The notes: generated by a model not told the origin, from the sequence alone. A DNA stretch of 64,000 nucleotides from Hippopus hippopus (GCA_946811185.2 OX328097.1:30651627-30715626); one strand, 5' to 3'; shown: positions 19,867 through 27,691, numbered from the stretch's first letter. Program-made: numbers and translations.

Positions 19867-21056
19867 TACAAGTCTAATTCTATCAAAATAGATATATAAG
19901 CGTGTGTTACATTACGACTATCTGTTCTCGAAATAAAGTTTACGATGTCACATTGTTGTACCTCCAACGCCCTCGGAAAAACTACACAACTACAAGTTTC
20001 ATCCGCTTTTTTAATAATAGAGTAATCAACCTGCTCATTTCCGTTTATCGATATATTAACTTTTATCTCTTCTCCTCGTACATTAACATTATCTTTAACA
20101 ACTGTTAAACTTCCTCTTATGATTCTACCTGGAGCACTCATACAATAACCTCCTAATCCATGCTTTCTACCTGAATTACCATTACCGAATGAAAACTCAT
20201 AATTACCACCCCCTAATGGTCCATTTTCTTCAGCCCACACAGTTATAATAGGTTTAGGACCTATGAGAGAAGGAAGAGATACTTTTCTATCCACATAGGA
20301 TTTTGTCACTAAATCTCTCTCTTCTACCGGTGTTGCCGCGTTTTTTATAGAAAAACCTTGAAGGTCTATGTTAGTCACCGCCATGAAACTCCCATCCGGA
20401 TTTTTTATAATAGCTCCACCATTATCAACATAATTTTTATTGACAGCAGAGTCACGGGATACAGGATTTGGCAACCTAGTAATCGAGTTACCATTCATAT
20501 CTATTCCACCATCTATTGAATAGGAACCATCTTGTTTTTTTGTTAAAGCTTTTTCACCCGCGGTAGCCGCCTCAATAGCGGTATCCACGTAAAACTTATT
20601 AGAGGCTTGGTCGTGTCTTGTAGGGATTCCAAGATTGTTAATTACTCGTCCTCCCATTGAGATTGCATCATCTGCCTCATACCACCTTCCATCTTTATAA
20701 ACAAAGGCTCTATCAACATTATCCACATAATTTTTAGTAGCAGCTTCACCCGGTTCTGTTGGGTCCTTAACATTTCTTATTGGATTAAAACCCATATTTA
20801 AATATCCAGTAACATGGTATCCTCCGTTTTCATCCAACAACCCTGAGTTAGCGTCAACATAAGCCTTAGTTGCTGCATCTTGAGGATTTACTGGATTACT
20901 AACCCTTGTTAATGTATTACCATTCATGTCTATAGACCCACTAACAACAGTTGTTCCATCTTTACGTAAAAAATTATTATTTATGTAAGTGAGTGACACA
21001 CCATCACCGCTTGTTTCACCATCATCTTTCATTCTTCCGAATTTGTTAACAGGCAT
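19866..21056 (-). CDS. Phage-tail-fibre-like repeat protein with C-terminal head
   Basis: 396 residues. Residues about 22-258 hold five 45-50-residue repeats, each with a short lead-in, a MNGN-I/L-R/N core and an ending of the type DAATKAYVD, EAATKNYVD, QASNKFYVD, SAVNKNYVD, LVTKSYVD. This repeat is typical of trimeric tail-fibre shafts in phages. Residues about 260-396 form a non-repetitive, beta-rich C-terminal region that could be a receptor-binding head. No membrane segment. Start preceded by CTATATAAAAAAATG. It sits next to the protease and opposite the capsid block. Inference: vertex fibre or attachment protein of the virion. A scaffold or glycan-binding role is possible. Confidence 0.8.
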   Translation of the reverse strand: MPVNKFGRMKDDGETSGDGVSLTYINNNFLRKDGTTVVSGSIDMNGNTLTRVSNPVNPQDAATKAYVDANSGLLDENGGYHVTGYLNMGFNPIRNVKDPTEPGEAATKNYVDNVDRAFVYKDGRWYEADDAISMGGRVINNLGIPTRHDQASNKFYVDTAIEAATAGEKALTKKQDGSYSIDGGIDMNGNSITRLPNPVSRDSAVNKNYVDNGGAIIKNPDGSFMAVTNIDLQGFSIKNAATPVEERDLVTKSYVDRKVSLPSLIGPKPIITVWAEENGPLGGGNYEFSFGNGNSGRKHGLGGYCMSAPGRIIRGSLTVVKDNVNVRGEEIKVNISINGNEQVDYSIIKKADETCSCVVFPRALEVQQCDIVNFISRTDSRNVTHAYISILIELDL

Positions 21057-21070
21057 TTTTTTATATAGTA

Positions 21071-21487
21071 CTAAAAAAGTTTATTTAAAACATTTTGAAA
21101 CTGATTACCTCTAGATAACTCTTTTAGAATGTACAAACATAAATGGCCACAAAATACTTGTCCAGCTTGTTGTAATTGGTCAGTATTGTACTGTATTGGG
21201 CTTTTTAAATAATCTCGAATTTCAATAGGTGGTTGTATGCCATAACTATCAAAATAAATTTTAGTTTTACCATTTTTATACCAAGCGACCCAATGTGTAC
21301 CAGGGCCATTACTTTTATCAAAGTTTACTATACCACATTCTTTTTTACTTGGTTTTCTCGGTAATGTATCTAGTAAAAAAACTCCTCTAAAATAAGGAAT
21401 CTTTAATCTTTTAACGGCACCCTCTAATTCGAAATTGTTCAACGGTTTATTCGGTAAAATTACGTTTTCAATCGAAATATTTGACAT
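21071..21487 (-). CDS. PRO: Adenain-like cysteine maturation protease
   Basis: 138 residues from the Met of MSNISIENV, chosen because AACTATAAAAAAATG precedes it; an upstream in-frame Met at 21544 would overlap the integrase end. Catalytic pattern of the adenovirus-type (C5/Ulp1-like) protease is visible: His65 in GTHWVAWY, Asp80 in YFDSYG, a Gln shortly upstream and Cys113 in VFCGHLCLY. Expected to cleave capsid and core precursors during virion maturation. Length is short compared with adenain (about 200) but normal for Polinton PRO. Confidence 0.93.
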   Translation of the reverse strand: MSNISIENVILPNKPLNNFELEGAVKRLKIPYFRGVFLLDTLPRKPSKKECGIVNFDKSNGPGTHWVAWYKNGKTKIYFDSYGIQPPIEIRDYLKSPIQYNTDQLQQAGQVFCGHLCLYILKELSRGNQFQNVLNKLF

Positions 21488-21497
21488 TTTTTTATAG

Positions 21498-22409
21498 TTA
21501 AATATTTCTAATATCTTTATTGTCAACCCACGAATTAAATTCATCAGGATAACCTTTCCACTTTACGAGAGATTTCTTTTTTCCTTTTTTAATAACCTTT
21601 TCTATCCTATACAGCTCTTGACTGGTTTTCTGCAGTTCAGGTTCATAAAAGGTACCTTGTATTTCTTCTCCATTAAAATCTTTAATTTTATATGTTATAG
21701 GTGATGTAAGTTTTACTTCAGAAACTGTAAAAACCTCCTCAGTCCATCTTGTTGTATAACCTTTTTCAAAAGTCTTTTTCTTTTTAGTTATCCTTACTTT
21801 ATCCCCAACGGAAAACTTAGGATTAAAGTCTTTTATTTCTAAATGATCGGGGTAAAGATTTCTCCAAACTCTCGTTTCATTTTCTTTTTTACTAGCGTCT
21901 ACCGGGGTCATCTTAATAGATGAATGCCTTGTGTTATTATATTTTTTAACCAAATCCGGTAGCACATTAATGTAAACGTTTGTAGAGTTAGCGGAGAAAT
22001 ACTTCCACATTTTTTCTTTCATTGTTCTAATCCATCTCTCAACCACACTAGATTTTTCCTCATTTTCGGTAGAATATAATTCAACCAAGTCTTTTACATC
22101 TTTGTTATAAAACTCTTTACCCTTATCCACCCACATTTTTTCAGGTTTTCTCTCCTTAAAAATACTTTTTAATGCTATAGCAACAGATTTTCCTGTTTTG
22201 TCTTTTAATGGCACCAGATACCCATATTTAGAAAAGATATCAATGACAGCGAGAAGGTATTTAACACCACGATTAAACTTAGAAAATGCTTGCATGTCTA
22301 CTAAATCCGCAGCCCATATCCTATCTATACCGTTTACTCTAACTCTCCTTTTCTTAAAATTTCTTTTTACGGGTTTATGTAATTCTTCCGCTAAATTTTT
22401 TTTTTTACT
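21498..22409 (-). CDS. INT: RVE-family integrase with C-terminal chromodomain (5' end in another frame)
   Basis: DDE integrase: a motif IWAADLVDM with the first Asp at 22305-22307, second Asp in WVDKGKEFYN, Glu in SVVERW, followed by a basic linker and a chromodomain (YRIEKVIKKG to WKGYPDEFNSWV). The first Met in this frame (22295) lies after the first catalytic Asp, so a protein from that Met would be inactive. The frame is open upstream to the A11 run at 22396-22406, where the preceding PLA2-like frame enters by a -1 shift. Performs target joining that creates the 6-bp duplication. The 3' end is 11 bp from the protease start. Confidence 0.9.
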   Translation of the reverse strand, partial: SKKKNLAEELHKPVKRNFKKRRVRVNGIDRIWAADLVDMQAFSKFNRGVKYLLAVIDIFSKYGYLVPLKDKTGKSVAIALKSIFKERKPEKMWVDKGKEFYNKDVKDLVELYSTENEEKSSVVERWIRTMKEKMWKYFSANSTNVYINVLPDLVKKYNNTRHSSIKMTPVDASKKENETRVWRNLYPDHLEIKDFNPKFSVGDKVRITKKKKTFEKGYTTRWTEEVFTVSEVKLTSPITYKIKDFNGEEIQGTFYEPELQKTSQELYRIEKVIKKGKKKSLVKWKGYPDEFNSWVDNKDIRNI

Positions 22410-22759
22410 CCCATTCCAAATTTCATTTTTGTTCCAATGAGTCTACTTACCAAACCTCTTTCCATTTTTTCTCTAATACTAGGATTGTAAATCCCTTCTA
22501 ACTCCGTTAACATATTCCTATCACACACTGCGTTTCTTGTAGCAGTATCGTTGTGTTGAAGATAGCAAACATCATGGTGATAAGCAGCTTTATCAACACG
22601 GTTTATAGGTTTACTCCACTCTTTTGGTGTTAAATCTGGATTGAGTCTTTTATTTAGTTTGGTACCTGGCCCTGTAAAGTTGTGTCCTGGTAGATGCATT
22701 TCAACGGGTAAATTATTTATAAATTTATTTAATATACTACTCCCGGTAGTTTTTTTTTT
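22391..22759 (-). CDS. PLA2-like domain segment of the integrase module
   Basis: Open frame between two poly-A runs. First Met at 22699, but conserved-looking sequence (SSILNKFINNLPVE) extends upstream to the A10 run at 22750-22759, so this Met is probably not the true start. It has the phospholipase A2 hallmarks seen in parvovirus VP1u: a GPGT calcium-loop motif and the catalytic YHHDVCY helix. It ends FGMGVKKKI and stop just after the A11 run. In related elements, as I recall, this domain lies between a zinc ribbon and the integrase in one polypeptide. Possible role: membrane breach during entry. Confidence in the domain is high; expression is uncertain. Confidence 0.8.
   Translation of the reverse strand, partial: KKKTTGSSILNKFINNLPVEMHLPGHNFTGPGTKLNKRLNPDLTPKEWSKPINRVDKAAYHHDVCYLQHNDTATRNAVCDRNMLTELEGIYNPSIREKMERGLVSRLIGTKMKFGMGVKKKI
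22396..22406 (-). other. A11 slippery run joining PLA2 and integrase frames
   Basis: The PLA2-like frame reads GTA AAA AAA AAA ATT TAG. A -1 step on A AAA AAA, or one extra A, enters the integrase frame (AAT TTA GCG), just before the LAEELHKPVKR segment conserved in Polinton integrases. Same direction of shift as the A10 run. Confidence 0.7.
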
Positions 22760-22884
22760 ATAAATTGTGATTTAGTTATTCCACAAATAACACATTTCCC
22801 CTGCATCATATTTCTTCCATTTTTAGAAACAGAATATTTTATATCATTCGTATCTGTATGTTTTTTACATTTAACGCAATACAT
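22729..22884 (-). CDS. DUF5679-like zinc-ribbon, N-terminal segment of the integrase module
   Basis: 51-codon frame starting MYCVKCKKHTDT, with two CxxC pairs (CVKC and CVIC), a compact zinc ribbon. The start has TATATAAAACAACATG upstream and faces the ATPase gene across a 38-bp divergent promoter. The frame reads through the A10 run (22750-22759) into LPGVVY and stop; a -1 shift in that run leads into the PLA2-like frame. Too short for usual gene callers. Confidence 0.75.
   Translation of the reverse strand: MYCVKCKKHTDTNDIKYSVSKNGRNMMQGKCVICGITKSQFIKKKLPGVVY
22750..22759 (-). other. A10 slippery run joining zinc ribbon and PLA2 frames
   Basis: On the minus strand the upstream frame reads ATA AAA AAA AAA CTA. 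A -1 step on A AAA AAA, or one extra A in the transcript or consensus, joins it to the PLA2-like frame. No obvious strong stem follows within the next bases by eye. Confidence 0.7.
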
Positions 22885-22922
22885 GTTGTTTTATATAAAA
22901 AAATAAAAATATTTAAATAAAA
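22885..22922. promoter_or_regulatory. Divergent promoter between integrase module and ATPase
   Basis: 38 bp, almost pure A/T, holding TATATAAAA toward the zinc-ribbon start on the minus strand and ATATTTAAATAAAAATG toward the ATPase on the plus strand. Confidence 0.6.
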
Positions 22923-23705
22923 ATGGATATTATGAACTTATCATGGAATGAAGTAGTATCAAAGAGATTTAATCACTCCCTTTTACCAAAAAGTATTAGG
23001 GGTTTAATTATAGGTAAATCATCATGTGGTAAAACTACTTTATTGTTAAACCTTTTACTCAGGCCAGATTGGCTTGACTACAACGATTTAAATGTTTTTG
23101 GAAAAAGTCTTTTTCAACCGGAATACCGAATACTAAAAAAGGCTTTTGAAGAAAAACTACCAAAAGAATGTATCTTAAGATTGTTTAACATGCGTGATGA
23201 CATACAAGAAGTAAACATTCCACCAATAGCTTTAGTTGAAGAATGGGCTAAAACGATTAAAAACAAATCAGATATAAATTGCAACTTCTTTGAAAATGTT
23301 AGTGATGTGCCTGATCCGAGAGAGTTAAACTTAGAAAATAAAAATTTAATAATTTTCGATGATTTACTTTTAGAAAAGCAAAATAAATGTGAGTGTTACT
23401 ACGTTCGAGGAAGGCATAGTAATGTTGACTGCTTTTACCTCTCCCAGAATTATTTTAGACTACCAAGGCAAACTATTAGAGAAAACGCTAATTTTATTTG
23501 CCTTTTCCCACAAGACCTAAAAAACCTTAATCATATTTATAGCGATCATGTAGGTGAAGATATGCCTAAGGATGAGTTTAGAAAGTTCTGTCAAAAGGCA
23601 TGGGAAAGACCACATGGTTTCGCTATTATTGACTTAACCAGTAAAAAACATGATGGAAAGTATAGAAACGGTTTTGATAATTTTTACATACCTAAATCAG
23701 TATAA
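22923..23705 (+). CDS. ATP: FtsK/HerA-type DNA-packaging ATPase
   Basis: 260 residues. Walker A GKSSCGKTT at 31-39, Walker B LIIFDDLL at about 141-148, and a downstream SQNYFRLP segment typical of the A32-like packaging ATPases of Polintons and large DNA viruses. Expected to pump the genome into preformed capsids. First gene of the plus-strand structural block, 21 bp before PX. Start preceded by ATTTAAATAAAAATG. Confidence 0.95.
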   Translation: MDIMNLSWNEVVSKRFNHSLLPKSIRGLIIGKSSCGKTTLLLNLLLRPDWLDYNDLNVFGKSLFQPEYRILKKAFEEKLPKECILRLFNMRDDIQEVNIPPIALVEEWAKTIKNKSDINCNFFENVSDVPDPRELNLENKNLIIFDDLLLEKQNKCECYYVRGRHSNVDCFYLSQNYFRLPRQTIRENANFICLFPQDLKNLNHIYSDHVGEDMPKDEFRKFCQKAWERPHGFAIIDLTSKKHDGKYRNGFDNFYIPKSV

Positions 23706-23726
23706 AAAATATTTAAATATTATAAA

Positions 23727-24500
23727 ATGGAAGAACTTTTAGGACAAATTGTAAAAAATACGAGCCATAAATCATCGTCTCAAATCATAGTAAGCGGCAA
23801 CAAAACACGCTTTAGAACAAGGTTTAATCCTCCAATTCAACTGGAAAAGGATAAAGTATATGAAATAGCTATGGTAAACCTTGAAACTTACTACTCTTTT
23901 CCAAACATTGATGAAACGAACAACACATTCGTTTATTCTCCAGACAATGGCACCACATGGATTAAAATAAAAATACCTGAAGGAAGTTATGACCTCGTTG
24001 ACATTAATGATACGATTCGTCAGGAAATGAGAAAAAATGGTCATTACGATAGAGTTAATGAAGAGTATCCTATTAACTTTTCTGCGAACACTAATACCCT
24101 AAAGTCTGTTCTTATTATTGATAATAATTATCAAGTAGATTTTAATCAACCAGGTTCCATCGCTAAAGTATTAGGATTTACTCGAGCTAAATATACGCAA
24201 GGATTTCACGAGTCAGAGGATGTAGTAAACATTCTTAGCATAAATAGTTTGCTAGTTAACATAGATATTATCTCAGGAAGTTACGTTAATGGTACACCAA
24301 GAAATACTATTTACTCTTTTTTCCCAGATGTTGCACCTGGATATAAGATAATTGAGTCACCAGTTAATTTAGTATACTTACCAATAACGTTAAATGAAAT
24401 ACATAACCTAAATGTAGATATTACGGACCAAGATGGTAATTTACTAAATCTTAGAGGTGAAAAATTAACGATTAGGTTTCATATTAGAGAAGCGAGATAA
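23727..24500 (+). CDS. PX: Minor capsid (penton) protein PX
   Basis: 257 residues with the conserved Polinton PX pattern: an N-terminal FNPPIQLEKDKVYEIAMVNL strand region, YYSFPNI, WIKIKIPEGSYDLVDIN and a C-terminal LTIRFHIR. The family adopts a single jelly roll and forms the pentameric vertices. Start immediately follows ATTATAAAATG. Next to the ATPase and 3.6 kb upstream of the major capsid gene. Confidence 0.92.
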   Translation: MEELLGQIVKNTSHKSSSQIIVSGNKTRFRTRFNPPIQLEKDKVYEIAMVNLETYYSFPNIDETNNTFVYSPDNGTTWIKIKIPEGSYDLVDINDTIRQEMRKNGHYDRVNEEYPINFSANTNTLKSVLIIDNNYQVDFNQPGSIAKVLGFTRAKYTQGFHESEDVVNILSINSLLVNIDIISGSYVNGTPRNTIYSFFPDVAPGYKIIESPVNLVYLPITLNEIHNLNVDITDQDGNLLNLRGEKLTIRFHIREAR

Positions 24501-24528
24501 GCTAAATAAAAAAATACTCGTATATAAA

Positions 24529-25113
24529 ATGACAAGTTACACTAATGTTAAAGTAAATATATCTGAAGGACAAAAACAAAAACTTCAACATGCTGTTAAA
24601 GCTAGTTGCCCAGTAAGTATTCGTTTAGGCCATGAAGATTTACAAGGTAATGATGTTTTAGCAATTACCAATTCACAAGCGAAGAAAATGGCTAAAGCCT
24701 ATAAGGATGGTGTGGGTATAACTATTAGAATGACTACAAAACAACTTAAACATAACATGAAAATAGAGGGAGGTTTCCTCGGAATGTTAGCTGGGTTAGC
24801 TGCTAGGGCTTTACCGATGCTTGCAAAAACCGTTTTACCAGCTTTAGGTGTTGGTGCTCTTTCTGGATTAGCTCAAACAGGTGTTCAAAAAGCTATGGGG
24901 TCAGGTCTTTATCTTAAAAAAGGAGGATGTGTTTGTCAAGTTGAAACTGATGGAAGTGGATTATACTTAAAACCATATAAAGGTAAAGGATTAGAGTCTG
25001 TTGGTGATGGGTTGTATTTAAAGCAAGGAGGAAAAATGTATGATGGAAAAGGGCTTTTACTTGGACCTAATAGTCCATTTGCTAATATCCCTATCCTAGG
25101 GGCTATATTATAA
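24529..25113 (+). CDS. Virion protein with hydrophobic centre and GLYLK repeats
   Basis: 194 residues. Residues about 80-125 are a Gly/Ala/Leu-rich hydrophobic stretch (GGFLGMLAGLAARALPML); the C-terminal third has repeats of GSGLYLKKGG / GSGLYLKPYK / GDGLYLKQGG. Proteins of this look occur beside PX in animal Polintons and have been likened to adenovirus core or membrane-lytic proteins; I cannot assign the function. Start preceded by CGTATATAAAATG. Confidence 0.75.
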   Translation: MTSYTNVKVNISEGQKQKLQHAVKASCPVSIRLGHEDLQGNDVLAITNSQAKKMAKAYKDGVGITIRMTTKQLKHNMKIEGGFLGMLAGLAARALPMLAKTVLPALGVGALSGLAQTGVQKAMGSGLYLKKGGCVCQVETDGSGLYLKPYKGKGLESVGDGLYLKQGGKMYDGKGLLLGPNSPFANIPILGAIL

Positions 25114-25135
25114 ATATTATTTACAACAAATAAAA

Positions 25136-25513
25136 ATGGATATTCATAAATTTGGTATAAAACCTAATATTACTACCCAACATAAAACTATATTTTGGAA
25201 ACCTCATTTACATGGAGTAAGATATCAACCCTTAAAGCAAGATTCTCTAAAATGGAAAATATACTCACAAGTAACTATCAAGATTCCTCCTAATAATGGT
25301 ATGAGAGTTCCGTTAGGATTTGGTTATATAACTACACGAGGAGTTGTAGTGATATCTATTAGTAATAAATGGAAAGATAGTTTAACCATTTCTAATGGTA
25401 TACATCTTGATAATGATGTTAATGATATCTTAGTCTACATTTATAATTTCTCACAAAAACCAATCGAAATACCTGAGGGGGAGTTATTCTGCTATCTAAA
25501 ATATTTATCATAA
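25136..25513 (+). CDS. dUTPase-fold-like small protein
   Basis: 125 residues. The second half resembles the trimeric dUTPase fold: IPPNNGMRVPLGFGY, NGIHLDNDVND in the place of the substrate-loop motif, and VYIYNFSQKPIEIPEGELFC. The canonical catalytic Asp motif and the C-terminal Arg/Phe-rich flap are not evident, so it may be a non-enzymatic, structural relative. No membrane segment. Lies in the virion block with 22-bp spacers. Start preceded by AACAAATAAAAATG. Confidence 0.6.
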   Translation: MDIHKFGIKPNITTQHKTIFWKPHLHGVRYQPLKQDSLKWKIYSQVTIKIPPNNGMRVPLGFGYITTRGVVVISISNKWKDSLTISNGIHLDNDVNDILVYIYNFSQKPIEIPEGELFCYLKYLS

Positions 25514-25534
25514 AAAAATTATTATATTTATAAA

Positions 25535-26203
25535 ATGGCAGATACAAATCAGGAACACCCTAATAAAAAAATATATCCTATATTACCCAAAGAACCAGGT
25601 ACCGCAAGCGCTCCACCTATTGAAATGGAAACAATGGATAATGGTCATTCTTATAGACTTAAAAAAATATCTGAAGTACAAAATTTCCTAAAGAAGGAAA
25701 TAAATGAAAGGGAGAGATTGAATAAGAAATATGCTAGAATGGCTAAAGTAGTTGATAATGTTGAAGGTGCATTGGTTGTTGTTTCATTAGCATTGGGTGG
25801 TGCAGGTGTTGTTTTGCTTTCTACGGTTGCCGCGGCACCTGTTGCTGTTGGATTAGAGAGTGCCGCTGGCGTAATTGGTCTTTCTTCATTGGTTAGTAAA
25901 ATATTTGTTAGGAAAACTACTGCTAAAGCTGAAAAACATTTGAAGATTCAAATGCTTGCTGCTTCTAAACTTAATACTATAGATAATCATGTATCAAAGG
26001 CTTTAATGGATAACCACATATCTGATGATGAGTTTAAGTTGATAATGGATGAAATGAATAAATATGAAGATATGAAGAGTGAAATAAGAAGTAAATTTAA
26101 GAAGAAGGTAACAACAGAAGAAAAGGAAAGTTTGATTGAGAAAGGGAGGCAAGAAGCGAGGGAGTCCTTTCGGAGGCTTGTCGAAAACAAACATAATGTC
26201 TAG
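25535..26203 (+). CDS. Membrane protein with amphipathic flanks
   Basis: 222 residues. Proline-rich N-terminus, a charged helical region containing YRLKKISEVQNFLKKE, then two hydrophobic segments at about 78-100 and 104-124 (ALVVVSLALGGAGVVLLSTV, APVAVGLESAAGVIGLSSLV), then a long Lys/Glu-rich helical tail. A common, functionally unassigned Polinton protein. Inference: insertion into or remodelling of a host membrane. Start preceded by TATATTTATAAAATG. Confidence 0.8.
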   Translation: MADTNQEHPNKKIYPILPKEPGTASAPPIEMETMDNGHSYRLKKISEVQNFLKKEINERERLNKKYARMAKVVDNVEGALVVVSLALGGAGVVLLSTVAAAPVAVGLESAAGVIGLSSLVSKIFVRKTTAKAEKHLKIQMLAASKLNTIDNHVSKALMDNHISDDEFKLIMDEMNKYEDMKSEIRSKFKKKVTTEEKESLIEKGRQEARESFRRLVENKHNV

Positions 26204-26264
26204 TATACCTTTTAAGTTACCAAGTTTTAGATGTAAATGTCAATGTGAAATAGGAGATGAATAA
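26196..26264 (+). CDS. 22-residue Cys-rich micro-ORF overlapping the membrane gene
   Basis: ATG overlaps the last eight bases of the preceding gene in another frame and encodes a peptide with CKCQC near its end, followed by a hairpin. Either a separate micropeptide or the out-of-frame tail of the membrane protein. No promoter box of its own. Confidence 0.3.
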   Translation: MSSIPFKLPSFRCKCQCEIGDE

Positions 26265-26298
26265 ATATATAAAAGCATTATATATGCTCTTATATATT
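26264..26298. terminator. Hairpin after the membrane gene
   Basis: Arms AATATATAAAAGCAT and ATGCTCTTATATATT with one mismatch and a 5-base loop, directly after the micro-ORF stop. Candidate transcript-end signal. Confidence 0.5.
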
Positions 26299-26358
26299 AA
26301 AATCTATGATAAAATCTATGATAAAATCTATGATAAAATCTATGATAAAATCTATGTT
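26299..26358 (+). repeat. Five tandem copies of a 12-bp unit AAAATCTATGAT
   Basis: Four perfect copies plus a final one ending TT, sitting between the hairpin and the DUF8207 gene start. Likely copy-number variable; could be a binding array upstream of 26383. Confidence 0.9.
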
Positions 26359-26382
26359 AAAAAAATATGTTGCTAATTAAAA

Positions 26383-27306
26383 ATGTCATTTCTAAAAATA
26401 ACTGACCCTGCAAAAAGAGACTTAATTGTAAAAGAGTATCTCGAAACGAAAAAGAAGATTCGGGATAATCTACTAGCAGAGAGAACAGGAGAACAACAAC
26501 TTCAAACCGATTTGTCAAAGTTTTTTAGACCTATTACAGAATCACAAAAAGCTACAACAAAGGAGATTACAGAAGGACTTAAACCTATTAAAGAAGGTGT
26601 AGAAAAATTACCAGAAGCTATTACTTTTTCAGCATTTCCATCTATCACAGCTTATGGAAAACCAGAAGAAGATGAAGTTGAACAGCTTAGGTGGTATATG
26701 GATAGATTGGGAAAAATGGAAAAAATGGAAGAAGAAAAGAACTATCCAGTTTTTGTTGGGCCACTTGCGGAGAAGTACCTAAGAAAGTTTGCTACTAAGT
26801 CTGAAGCTGATACAACGTATGGGTTATATGACAAAGATGGTAGATTTTATATTGGCAACACACCAGTTGGCATTTTAGACGATGATATTTTAGTTGGTGA
26901 TGATTATTATGAAGGTACCCCTGGTTTATGGGAATTAATCGTATCTAAAAAACCAGACGAAAATATTTATAATGATGAGGATTTTAAAAATTATAAGGAG
27001 ATAATGTCAAAAAGCAATACCCTCTATAAAAATAATAACCCAAAATCTAATTATCCAAAAAGTGGTAAATCATATAAATGGAAAAACATGCTTTCCAACT
27101 TTTGGTATGATATGGGAACATCCGGAAAAGGAATTGTTATCCCATCTGACCCTAACGCATTAATAGAAAGACTAGACCTGTTATTAGCAAGTAAAGAAGC
27201 AGGTAATACAGGTGTAAGAAACGAGTTAGTAAGCATTTGTGATGAATTAAAAAGACAAGGTGTTTTAAATTCACACGATTATAAAAATTTAATGTCTATA
27301 CTATAA
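26383..27306 (+). CDS. DUF8207-type Polinton protein
   Basis: 307 residues matching a protein found in most animal Polintons: N-terminal helical part (FFRPITESQKATTKEITEGL, PIKEGVEKLP), the GPLAEKYLRKF segment, a central KDGRFYIGNTPV beta region with EGTPGLWELIVSK, and a C-terminal PSDPNALIERLDLLLASKEA followed by ICDELKRQGVL. No catalytic motif seen. Consistent presence with capsid genes suggests a virion or assembly role. Start follows AATTAAAAATG; its stop lies within the TATAAAA box of the next gene. Confidence 0.88.
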   Translation: MSFLKITDPAKRDLIVKEYLETKKKIRDNLLAERTGEQQLQTDLSKFFRPITESQKATTKEITEGLKPIKEGVEKLPEAITFSAFPSITAYGKPEEDEVEQLRWYMDRLGKMEKMEEEKNYPVFVGPLAEKYLRKFATKSEADTTYGLYDKDGRFYIGNTPVGILDDDILVGDDYYEGTPGLWELIVSKKPDENIYNDEDFKNYKEIMSKSNTLYKNNNPKSNYPKSGKSYKWKNMLSNFWYDMGTSGKGIVIPSDPNALIERLDLLLASKEAGNTGVRNELVSICDELKRQGVLNSHDYKNLMSIL

Positions 27307-27310
27307 AAAG

Positions 27311-27691
27311 ATGATAATCACTAAGAAACACGGATTTAAAACAAGATATTCATACGGTGGTTCCGGAATCTTTGATAGTATTGCTAACTTTTTAGCGAGG
27401 CTTTTTACTAGTAGTGCAGCTAAACAAATTGCGTCTTCTGCCCTTGATGTAGGAAAGAGTGTAGCTAAGGAAGGAGCAAAGAAAGCTCTAGAGGTTGGAA
27501 AAAGTGCAGCAGTAGAAGCAGGAAAAAAATTAGTTACGAAAGCTTTAACACCAAAATCGAAGCAAATTTTACAAAAATATAATACTCCTCCTAAAACACA
27601 AAACATTAGTACATTAATAGATGGAAGTGCCATTGCTATTCAAGACTTAGTTAAAAGGTTAAACAGTGGAGCGGGTATTAAAACAGTATGA
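27311..27691 (+). CDS. Ala-rich amphipathic protein, adenovirus pVI/pX-like
   Basis: 126 residues: basic N-terminus, GGSGIFDSIANFLARLF amphipathic helix, then an Ala/Lys/Gly-rich helical stretch. This layout resembles adenovirus pVI (membrane-lytic) and pX/mu (core) proteins. Start is 4 bp after the stop of the DUF8207 gene, and that stop TAA is part of CTATAAAAAGATG. Predicted internal virion protein, possibly a PRO substrate; note small-residue GG/GA sites. Confidence 0.7.
   Translation: MIITKKHGFKTRYSYGGSGIFDSIANFLARLFTSSAAKQIASSALDVGKSVAKEGAKKALEVGKSAAVEAGKKLVTKALTPKSKQILQKYNTPPKTQNISTLIDGSAIAIQDLVKRLNSGAGIKTV

Noticed and set aside
21488..21544. Protease start at 21544
   Set aside because: Would overlap the integrase end; the Met at 21487 has a TATAAAAAAATG box and begins the conserved part.
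22201..22295. Integrase starting at the Met at 22295
   Set aside because: That start would omit the first catalytic Asp and the conserved LAEELHKPVKR to IWAADLVD region, which is open in the same frame upstream.
26299..26358. CRISPR-like array
   Set aside because: Units are 12 bp and directly tandem with no spacers; eukaryotic viral element context.
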